A stretch of DNA of 20,892 bases from JAGNZR01 sp051656905. Its GTDB lineage: Bacteria; Fusobacteriota; Fusobacteriia; Fusobacteriales; Fusobacteriaceae. The notes under the pieces are model-generated. The model was not told the origin of the DNA. It worked only from the letters and a program-made list of their open reading frames with translations, and did no database searches. A program made the translations under genes and the position numbers. Below, piece by piece: positions 14,469 to 20,048 of this stretch. Position 1 is the first letter of the stretch; each line of letters opens with the position of its first letter. Where the stretch lies: NCBI GenBank assembly GCA_051656905.1, contig JBOFJQ010000032.1, positions 1 through 20,892 on the forward strand, read 5' to 3'.

Positions 14469-16373
14469 ATGCGTAATATTATAATAGGTACAGCTGGACA
14501 TATAGATCATGGAAAGACAACACTTATAAAACATTTAACAGGGATAAACACAGATACACTTCCTGAGGAAGCAAAAAGAGGAATGACAATTAATTTAGGT
14601 TTTGCTTATTATAAACTTCCTGACGAGAGAAAAGTTGGAATAATTGATGTTCCAGGACATGAAAAGTTTATAAAAAACATGGTTGCTGGAGCTTCTGGAA
14701 TAGATTTTATATTACTTGTAGTTGCATGTGATGATGGTGTTATGCCTCAAACAATAGAGCATGGAAATATTTGTTCAATACTTGGGGTAGATAGAGGTCT
14801 GATAGTATTAACTAAAACAGATTTAGTATCAGAAGAGAGAGTAAAAGCTGTAAGAGATCAAGTAAAAGATGTATTCAAATATAGCTTTATAAGTTCTCTT
14901 CCAATGGTTGAAGTATCGAGCAAAAATGAAAAATCTTTTGAAATAATGAAAGATAAATTGAATGAAGAAATTTCTAAAATAGATTTAAATAGAGCAGACA
15001 AACAAGATTTTAGAATGGCAGTGGATAGAGTTTTCTCAGTTAAAGGATTTGGAACTGTTGTAACAGGAACAACAATATCAGGTGTTATACATGAAGGGGA
15101 TAGCATAACTTTATATCCTAGAAAGTCTACTCATAAAGTAAAAGGAATTCAAAATCATGGTGAAAAAGTAGAGTATTTAGATTCAGGAAATAGATGTGCT
15201 TTAAATATTACTGGAATAGAGACATCAGATATAAAAAGAGGGGATATAATTTCAAAAGATTCTAATCTTATAGTAACGAAAAGATTAGATGCAATATTTA
15301 CTTTACTTGGAACAGAAAACAAGTTGAAAAACAATGCAAGAATTAGACTTCACTTAGGAACAACTGAAGTTATTGGAAGGGTAAAATTATTAGTTGATGA
15401 TGAGATAACAGATTCGACACCTTCATTTGTCCAACTAGAGCTTGAGGAAGACATTGTAGCTGTTACAGGAGATATTGGAGTTATAAGAAACTATTCCCCT
15501 TTAGATACGATAGGTGGAATAAAAATATTGAATCCATCAGGAATAAAGGTGAAAAAGAGAGATCCTGAATATATAAAAAGATTAGAAATTTTAGCTCATG
15601 GTGGAAAAGAAGACAAGATTTTATCAATTTTAAAATCAAAAGAGTTAAAAGCTCAAACAATTGAAGAATTAAATAAAGAGCTTAGAGATAAAGTTGAAGA
15701 TTTTGAAATTAAATCTCTTCTAAATAATAATTCAATTGTGAGAATATCTGAAAAAGAAGAAGTAAAATATATTTCAAAAGAGCAATTTGAAATTGGAAAA
15801 GAGAAAATAAGAGAGTATCTATATGTTTTCTATGAGAGATCACCATTAAGAGATGGGGTTTCAAGAGCGGAAATAAAAAATAAATTGTTTAAAGTAATAG
15901 CACTAAAAGATTTTAATAATTTTTTAGATAAGCTTAAAGAGTTTGAGGTTATAGATTTTGCTCAAGATTTAGTAGTGTTAAAAGAGTATAAAGTTAAGCT
16001 AACTAAAGAGCAAAAGAAAATTAAAGATGATATTTTAACGCTTTATAAAAATTATGGATTTGCTCCAGAATACTATGATATGATTTTAGAAAAGATTCCC
16101 AAAAAAGATTCTGAAGAGTTCCAAGAGGTCCATGGATACTTAGTTTCAAAAGGACTTATTCAAAATATTGGAGACAATATGTATGTTATGAGAGGGTTCT
16201 ATGTTGAAGCTGAAAAAAGATTAAGAGAGTATTTAGAGGTAAATAAAAAAATTACATTAAGTCAGTATAAAGATTTACTAGAGGTTAGTAGAAAGTTTAC
16301 ATTAATTTTTTTAGATAATTTTGATTCAACTGGAGTAACAAAAAGAATTGAGGATTATAGAGTCTTAAGATAA
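14469..16373 (+). CDS. selB: Selenocysteine-specific elongation factor SelB
   Basis: SelB is the EF-Tu-like GTPase that brings Sec-tRNA to the ribosome at UGA codons with a SECIS hairpin. G1 GHIDHGKT (10-17), RGMTINLGF (switch I), G3 DVPGHE (60-65) and G4 TKTD (115-118) are present, then EF-Tu-like domains 2 and 3 (RVFSVKGFGTVVTGT) to about residue 370. After that comes a C-terminal string of winged-helix repeats, which binds the SECIS RNA, ending LLEVSRKFTLIFLDNFDSTGVTKR. The frame is open from GTG 14457, but the preferred start is ATG 14469, 4 nt after a ggtgat site, giving 634 aa that begin like other SelB proteins. It sits between selA and yedF. Confidence 0.96.
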   Translation: MRNIIIGTAGHIDHGKTTLIKHLTGINTDTLPEEAKRGMTINLGFAYYKLPDERKVGIIDVPGHEKFIKNMVAGASGIDFILLVVACDDGVMPQTIEHGNICSILGVDRGLIVLTKTDLVSEERVKAVRDQVKDVFKYSFISSLPMVEVSSKNEKSFEIMKDKLNEEISKIDLNRADKQDFRMAVDRVFSVKGFGTVVTGTTISGVIHEGDSITLYPRKSTHKVKGIQNHGEKVEYLDSGNRCALNITGIETSDIKRGDIISKDSNLIVTKRLDAIFTLLGTENKLKNNARIRLHLGTTEVIGRVKLLVDDEITDSTPSFVQLELEEDIVAVTGDIGVIRNYSPLDTIGGIKILNPSGIKVKKRDPEYIKRLEILAHGGKEDKILSILKSKELKAQTIEELNKELRDKVEDFEIKSLLNNNSIVRISEKEEVKYISKEQFEIGKEKIREYLYVFYERSPLRDGVSRAEIKNKLFKVIALKDFNNFLDKLKEFEVIDFAQDLVVLKEYKVKLTKEQKKIKDDILTLYKNYGFAPEYYDMILEKIPKKDSEEFQEVHGYLVSKGLIQNIGDNMYVMRGFYVEAEKRLREYLEVNKKITLSQYKDLLEVSRKFTLIFLDNFDSTGVTKRIEDYRVLR

Positions 16374-16388
16374 ACAGTGGAGGGAAAA

Positions 16389-16985
16389 ATGGAAAAAATA
16401 ATAAAAGTAGATGCAATAGGAGATAAATGCCCAGTTCCTGTTATAAAAACAAAAAATGCTTTAAAAGATATTCAAGAGGGGATATTAGAAGTTTTAGTTG
16501 ATAACCCAATATCTATGGAAAATGTTGAAAAGATGTGTATAGAAAAAAAATTAGCTTATTCTGTAGTAAAGGATGGGGAGATTTATAAAATTTCTATAAC
16601 AAAAACAAATGAAAAAGTAGAGATAATAGAAGACAAGAAAGAAGATTCTAATGGAACTGTTATAGTTATAGAAGCAGATGAAATGGGAAAAGGTGATTCT
16701 AGATTAGGAAAAACTTTAATGAAAGCATTTGTTTATACTTTAACAGAGCTAGAAACTTTACCAGAGACTATTATATTATATAATAGAGGTGTTTTCTTAG
16801 CAGCAGAAGGTAGTGAATCTGTAGAAGACTTAGAAAAATTAGTTTCTATGGGAGTGAATATTGTTTCATGTGGTGCTTGTGTAAATTTTTATGAGTTAAC
16901 AGAAAAAGTAAAAGTTGGAACGATAACTAACATGTATAACATTTTAAATTTACAAATGAAGTCAAAGAGGATAATAAAACCATGA
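16389..16985 (+). CDS. yedF: YedF-type selenium metabolism protein (TusA/SirA-like + DsrE-like domains)
   Basis: The 198-residue protein has an N-terminal TusA/SirA-like domain (residues 1-70) with the sulfur-carrier motif CPVPVIKTKNAL (C14), then a DsrE-like domain (about 95-198) including GKTLMKAFVYTLTEL, NRGVFLAAEGS and SCGACVNFYEL. This two-domain layout is that of the YedF family named for co-occurrence with selenium genes. The exact reaction is unproven; a role in selenium or sulfur carriage to SelD is the usual suggestion. Start: a GTG at 16377 is in frame, but the ATG at 16389 has GGAGG 5 nt upstream. It follows selB closely and overlaps the next gene by the ATGA at 16982-16985, indicating translational coupling in the sel operon. 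Confidence 0.92.
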   Translation: MEKIIKVDAIGDKCPVPVIKTKNALKDIQEGILEVLVDNPISMENVEKMCIEKKLAYSVVKDGEIYKISITKTNEKVEIIEDKKEDSNGTVIVIEADEMGKGDSRLGKTLMKAFVYTLTELETLPETIILYNRGVFLAAEGSESVEDLEKLVSMGVNIVSCGACVNFYELTEKVKVGTITNMYNILNLQMKSKRIIKP

Positions 16986-17248
16986 TAAAAGATGAACAAT
17001 TTATATTATTAGTAGCTGAGTCAACTCATTTAATAATGAGAACAGAAGCTAGATTAAAAGAGTTAAATATAATGTGTAGAATTTTACCCCTACCAAGCCA
17101 ACTAAAGGCTAGTTGCGGGTTATCTATAAAAATTGATTTAAAGGATTTAGAACTGGTAAAGAGTGAATTAAATAAAGAGAAAATAGTTGTAGAAGCCTTT
17201 TTAGTTGAGAAAAATGGCTTAAAAAAATATTTTGAAAAGCTCTTTTAA
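16982..17248 (+). CDS. DUF3343 protein, putative Se/S carrier-like
   Basis: This is a small 88-residue protein of the DUF3343 family, described as putative Se/S carrier-like proteins. The motif LPLPSQLKASCGLSIKI with C45-G46 matches the family's conserved P...S.CG core, which presumably carries selenium or sulfur on the cysteine. Its ATG overlaps the yedF stop (ATGA), and it is the last protein gene before tRNA-Sec, so selenium metabolism is strongly implied by context. The biochemical role is not established. Confidence 0.88.
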   Translation: MIKDEQFILLVAESTHLIMRTEARLKELNIMCRILPLPSQLKASCGLSIKIDLKDLELVKSELNKEKIVVEAFLVEKNGLKKYFEKLF

Positions 17249-17249
17249 T

Positions 17250-17278
17250 TTGACAAGAAAATCTAAATATGATAGACT
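17250..17278 (+). promoter_or_regulatory. Promoter of tRNA-Sec (selC)
   Basis: A consensus TTGACA -35 box (17250-17255), a 17-bp spacer and a TAGACT -10 box (17273-17278) lie between the DUF3343 stop and the tRNA. The predicted transcription start near 17285 is about 7 nt before the mature tRNA 5' end. This gives the tRNA its own supply independent of the operon promoter. Confidence 0.7.
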
Positions 17279-17291
17279 TATGTAGCACTGT

Positions 17292-17385
17292 GGAAGCGGA
17301 TGGGTAACTGGTGTTCCCACCAGTCTTCAAAACTGCGTTAGGGGCCTTGGTCCTTGGTAGGTTCGATTCCTACACGCTTCCGCCA
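17292..17385 (+). tRNA. selC: tRNA-Sec (anticodon TCA)
   Basis: The 94-nt gene begins GGAAGCG and ends CGCTTCC-G-CCA, so the acceptor stem pairs over 7 bp and CCA is encoded. The anticodon loop CTTCAAA carries TCA, read by UGA. The D arm is long (TGGG/CCCA), the variable arm is extended (AGGGGC-CTTG-GTCCTT), and the T arm is GTAGG-TTCGATT-CCTAC, all as expected for bacterial tRNA(Sec). The GGAAG...CTTCCGCCA ends match E. coli selC. It lies at the end of the sel operon with its own promoter and terminator. Confidence 0.97.
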
Positions 17386-17413
17386 AAAATATTAAAAATT
17401 AAATTGAACATAG

Positions 17414-17449
17414 TGACTTTCATGGAAATCTACCTTGAAAGTCATTTTT
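17414..17449 (+). terminator. Intrinsic terminator of selC / sel operon
   Basis: The stem tgactttca (17414-17422) / tgaaagtca (17436-17444), extendable by TGG/CC pairs in the loop, is followed by TTTTT (17445-17449). It lies 29 nt after the tRNA 3' end. Confidence 0.85.
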
Positions 17450-17476
17450 AATTATTAAAAATAAAAGGAGAAAGAG

Positions 17477-17785
17477 ATGGAGAGAGAAAAATCGTATTTT
17501 GATGGTGGAATAATTGAATACATAATATGGATAATTGCAGGAACAATTATAACTACTTTAAGTTTTGGAATATTGTATCCATGGGCAGTATGCATGGTCT
17601 ATGGTTGGAAAATAAATCATACAGTTATAGAGGGGAAAAGATTAAAATTTAATGGTACAGGAATTAGTTTATTTGCAAATTGGATAAAATGGTGGATTTT
17701 ATGTGTTATAACTTTAGGAATTTATAGTTTCTGGGTTTTTATTGCAATAAATAAATGGAAAACAAAAAATATAACTTTCGAATAG
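17477..17785 (+). CDS. Small DUF898-like membrane protein
   Basis: This 102-residue predicted inner-membrane protein has two hydrophobic segments, about residues 13-42 and 66-92. The near-repeat of 'TLSFGILYPWAVCMVYGWKINHT' and 'TLGIYSFWVFIAINKWKTKNI', with KRLKFNGTG between, resembles the DUF898/YjgN membrane family, of which this would be a short form. The function of that family is unknown. A good aaaggag site precedes the ATG. A terminator follows at 17821, so it is probably a single-gene unit unrelated to the upstream selenium operon. Confidence 0.6.
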   Translation: MEREKSYFDGGIIEYIIWIIAGTIITTLSFGILYPWAVCMVYGWKINHTVIEGKRLKFNGTGISLFANWIKWWILCVITLGIYSFWVFIAINKWKTKNITFE

Positions 17786-17820
17786 CTAAATAATGTAGAA
17801 TAAAAGAATAATAATATAAA

Positions 17821-17850
17821 GAAAACGCAATTTAGGATTGCGTTTTCTTT
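17821..17850 (+). terminator. Intrinsic terminator of the DUF898-like gene
   Basis: The stem gaaaacgcaat (17821-17831) / attgcgttttc (17837-17847) has loop ttagg and is followed by TTT. It ends only 17 nt before the start of the next gene, so read-through transcripts would meet this hairpin just upstream of the next gene's AAGGAG site (17855-17860). Confidence 0.8.
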
Positions 17851-17866
17851 ATGCAAGGAGTTAAAA

Positions 17867-18325
17867 ATGAAAGTATTAATAGATGCAGATGCATGTCCTG
17901 TAAAAGATCTTGTAATAAAAATAGCTAATTCTTTTAATTTAGAGATAGTAATAATTTGTGATAATGCACATGAAATAAAACGTGAAGGAATAGAAACTAT
18001 AGTAGTTCCACAAGGGGCAGATGCAGTAGATTATGAAATTTTAAGAAGAACTGATGTTGATGATATAGTAGTGACTCAAGATTATGGATTAGCATCAATA
18101 GTTTTAAGTAAAAATGCTCATAGCATAAACCAAGATGGATTAATTTATAATAAATTCAATATAGAAAGTCTCCTTTTTTCAAGACATATGTCTAAAAAAT
18201 TAAGAGACTCAGGTAAACGTGTAAAAGGTGTTAAAAAAAGAACTAAATCAGATGACGATAGATTTGAAGAAAGTTTTATAAGACTTATAAAATCAATTAA
18301 ATCTAATCTATCAAATATAAATTAA
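17867..18325 (+). CDS. UPF0178 (DUF188/YaiI) family protein
   Basis: This 152-residue cytoplasmic protein matches the conserved uncharacterised UPF0178 family. The N-terminal MKVLIDADACPVKDLV, the GADAVDYEIL and DIVVTQDYGLASIVL blocks and the C-terminal RFEESFIRLI are typical. Conserved aspartates (DADACP, VTQDYGLA) resemble a PIN/NYN-type nuclease-like metal site, but activity has not been established for the family as far as I know. AAGGAG lies 6 nt before the ATG. No clear promoter is seen between the upstream terminator and the start, so some read-through or an internal promoter is needed. Confidence 0.92.
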   Translation: MKVLIDADACPVKDLVIKIANSFNLEIVIICDNAHEIKREGIETIVVPQGADAVDYEILRRTDVDDIVVTQDYGLASIVLSKNAHSINQDGLIYNKFNIESLLFSRHMSKKLRDSGKRVKGVKKRTKSDDDRFEESFIRLIKSIKSNLSNIN

Positions 18326-18366
18326 ACGAAATTAAACAAAATAAGTAAATATAAAAACAAGTAGAA

Positions 18367-18477
18367 TTAAGAATTAGCAGAATAAATATGAGTATTAGAA
18401 ATTAAAGTGTTAAGTTCTACAAAAGTGATGTCTTTTCCATATTTTTCAATTAATTGATTTAAAACTGTAATTTTCAT
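18367..18477 (-). CDS. Small protein, 36 aa, unknown function
   Basis: A short frame on the minus strand starts with ATG at 18477 and stops with TAA at 18369-18367, giving MKITVLNQLIEKYGKDITFV followed by 16 more residues. It is supported by a full GGAGG ribosome site (complement of 18484-18488) exactly 6 nt upstream. It resembles no family I recognise; the N-terminal half is predicted amphipathic helix. It lies 36 nt downstream of another small gene on the same strand, with which it probably shares a promoter. Confidence 0.6.
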   Translation of the reverse strand: MKITVLNQLIEKYGKDITFVELNTLISNTHIYSANS

Positions 18478-18513
18478 ATTTTGCCTCCATTTTGGATAAA
18501 AAGTTATTTGAAA

Positions 18514-18633
18514 TTATTGAATTTTAAATTTTTTATTATTTAAATTGTTTTCTGTTGAAAATTTTATTTTTTTTTTTGAAAACAATTTATAGCCTAAAAA
18601 GATTAAAAGTAGTGAAATTAAAGCATATAACAT
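18514..18633 (-). CDS. Small single-pass membrane protein, 39 aa, unknown function
   Basis: A minus-strand frame starts with ATG at 18633 and ends with TAA at 18516-18514. The product begins MLYALISLLLIFLGYKLF (residues 1-18, one transmembrane segment), followed by a lysine-rich tail, SKKKIKFSTENN onward, so the N-terminus should be in the membrane and the basic tail in the cytoplasm. AGAGG (complement of 18640-18644) sits 6 nt before the start, and a consensus promoter lies just upstream. The form is like small membrane peptides seen as type I toxins or stress-induced peptides, but no homology is claimed. It faces the S24-family repressor gene divergently. Confidence 0.65.
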   Translation of the reverse strand: MLYALISLLLIFLGYKLFSKKKIKFSTENNLNNKKFKIQ

Positions 18634-18667
18634 ATAGCACCTCTATTGAAAGTTGTTATCTAATTCA

Positions 18668-18696
18668 ATTATACGCAATAAGCGAATAAAAATCAA
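18668..18696 (-). promoter_or_regulatory. Promoter of the two small minus-strand genes with an operator-like palindrome
   Basis: On the minus strand, TTGATT (complement of 18691-18696), a 17-bp spacer and a perfect TATAAT (complement of 18668-18673) form a strong sigma-70 promoter about 35 nt upstream of the first small gene. The near-palindrome TATACGC-AATAA-GCGAATA (18670-18688) fills the spacer and overlaps the -10 box, an ideal place for a repressor. Confidence 0.7.
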
Positions 18697-18731
18697 GTAA
18701 AAAATAAAATATTTTAAAAAATAAAATTTTG

Positions 18732-18740
18732 TGGTACAAT
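18732..18740 (+). promoter_or_regulatory. Extended -10 promoter of the XRE-S24 regulator
   Basis: TGGTACAAT is an extended -10 element (TGnTAnAAT) about 44 nt before the regulator ATG; a TATAAT follows immediately at 18741-18746 and could serve instead. No good -35 box is seen. GGAGG (18774-18778) is the ribosome site. Confidence 0.5.
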
Positions 18741-18783
18741 TATAATGAAAAATATATAAAATATAGAAATTCGGAGGTATGTT

Positions 18784-19461
18784 ATGAATTTTGCTGAGAA
18801 TTTAATAAAAATAATGGATGGACCACCTAAAATTAAAGGGTTAGAATTTAGTAAAAAAACAGGAATTTCACCCTCTATGATCTCTGACATAAGAAAGGGA
18901 AGAAGAGTTCCTAGTTGGGAAAAACTTAATATTATAGTAAAGGTATTAGACATTTCTCAAAAAGAAAAAAATAGATTAATCGAGTTATGGAAAAGAGAAC
19001 AAGACTCTAATTACGAGAGTGATAAACAAGATAATAGTGTTGAAACAGTTGAAGAAAAAGAGGTTTTAAAGTTATATGTACTGGGGAAAGCCAGCGCTGG
19101 AAGAGGGTATATTAACTTTGATAATAAAGATGAAGCTTATAATTTTATACCTAGTGAAGGATTAAAATATAAAGATTGTTTTGTTGTAAGAGTTATAGGG
19201 GATTCAATGGAACCAGAGATATTAGAGGATTCAGACTTAATAATAGATCCTAATAGAAATGGGATAGATGAAAATATTAATAAGGTTGTTGTAGCTAATG
19301 TAAATGGAGAGGTATTTGTTAAAGTATTAAGAAAAATTAATAATAAAATTTTCTTAGAAAGTATAAATAAAAAATACGCAGATATAGAAATTGATGCTGA
19401 AGATGAAATTAATTTAATAGGAAAAGCAGTAGAAGTAAGATATAAAAAAATACTGAAATAA
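18784..19461 (+). CDS. XRE-family repressor with S24 (LexA/CI-like) self-cleavage domain
   Basis: The 225-residue regulator has an N-terminal helix-turn-helix (residues 1-70, KGLEFSKKTGISPSMISDIRKGRR), an acidic linker, and a C-terminal S24 peptidase domain (about 95-225). The cleavage site A105-G106 in GKASAGRG, the nucleophile S141 in VIGDSMEP and the general-base K180 in NGEVFVKVL have the spacing seen in LexA (35 residues from cleavage Ala to Ser and 37 from Ser to Lys in LexA; 36 and 39 here), so RecA-stimulated self-cleavage is likely. This is the layout of phage CI and SOS-type repressors, not LexA itself, whose winged helix is absent. GGAGG is just upstream. It is divergent from two small genes and is the natural candidate to bind the palindrome in their promoter. 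Confidence 0.9.
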   Translation: MNFAENLIKIMDGPPKIKGLEFSKKTGISPSMISDIRKGRRVPSWEKLNIIVKVLDISQKEKNRLIELWKREQDSNYESDKQDNSVETVEEKEVLKLYVLGKASAGRGYINFDNKDEAYNFIPSEGLKYKDCFVVRVIGDSMEPEILEDSDLIIDPNRNGIDENINKVVVANVNGEVFVKVLRKINNKIFLESINKKYADIEIDAEDEINLIGKAVEVRYKKILK

Positions 19462-19464
19462 AAA

Positions 19465-19488
19465 AATAGAGAATTTCTCTATTTTTTT
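19465..19488 (+). terminator. Intrinsic terminator of the XRE-S24 regulator
   Basis: The palindrome aatagagaa-t-ttctctatt (19465-19483) is preceded by A residues and followed by T residues to 19488. It starts 3 nt after the regulator stop. The symmetric A/T flanks would let it act also for the convergent minus-strand gene. Confidence 0.8.
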
Positions 19489-19504
19489 ATTTCTTTAAAT
19501 TGCT

Positions 19505-19840
19505 TTAAGGATTTTTCTTAAAAATTTTTCTTTCTTTAATTTTTCTTAAGGATTTTTCTTTATTTAAATTATTGATAGCATAATATTTATCAATATCAAA
19601 ATTGCAATGCGGACAAATTTTATGAGATTTTTTTATTTTTTTTAGACAGTTAGGGCAGTAATTCCCATCAAATCCAAGAATTAAAAGTATGACAATAGAT
19701 AATACAGGAACCAAAAATGAAATAACAAACCACAAAAGAAAATTACGATCCAAATATTTGGCAGCAATAAAACCTAATATTAAAGAGATGAAAAAATGCA
19801 TTAACAAAATATTAGAAGGATCAAATAAATTAGAGAACAT
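19505..19840 (-). CDS. Small membrane protein with C-terminal zinc ribbon
   Basis: A 111-residue protein with two hydrophobic helices (about 12-29 and 32-57, LLMHFFISLILGFIAAKYL and LLWFVISFLVPVLSIVIL), then a CPNC-x9-CPHC zinc-ribbon (about residues 62-79) and a basic tail (KSLRKIKERKIFKK). This two-helix plus zinc-ribbon form is widespread but functionally uncharacterised. GGAGG lies 6-7 nt before the ATG on the minus strand. The 3' end contains a 15-nt direct repeat, ttaaggatttttctt, at about 19505 and 19546, not in the same frame, suggesting a local duplication has shaped the C-terminus. Confidence 0.75.
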   Translation of the reverse strand: MFSNLFDPSNILLMHFFISLILGFIAAKYLDRNFLLWFVISFLVPVLSIVILLILGFDGNYCPNCLKKIKKSHKICPHCNFDIDKYYAINNLNKEKSLRKIKERKIFKKNP

Positions 19841-19950
19841 AGTATACCTCCATAAAAACTAAAAGTTAAAATGAAAAATTACATTTTCAAAGTTATATAC
19901 GAAAAAAAAAAGAAAGTACCTACAAGAGTAGTATTAATTTATTAAGATAC

Positions 19951-19993
19951 TATAGTTTGACTAATAGGTAAAATATGATATTATTAAACTATA
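19951..19993 (+). promoter_or_regulatory. htpX promoter flanked by an inverted repeat
   Basis: TTGACT (19957-19962), a 16-bp spacer and TATTAT (19979-19984) form a good promoter about 55 nt upstream of the htpX ribosome site. The perfect inverted repeat TATAGTTT (19951-19958) / AAACTATA (19986-19993) brackets the -35 and -10 boxes and could be an operator. It does not match CIRCE or CtsR sites. Confidence 0.5.
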
Positions 19994-20048
19994 TAAAATA
20001 ATAAAAATAAAAAATATGAAAAATAAAAAGTCGGAGGTATTAAAGTTT

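Noticed and set aside
17124..17330. Minus-strand frame of 68 codons
   Set aside because: It lies across the DUF3343 gene, the selC promoter and the first half of tRNA-Sec, so it cannot be a gene.
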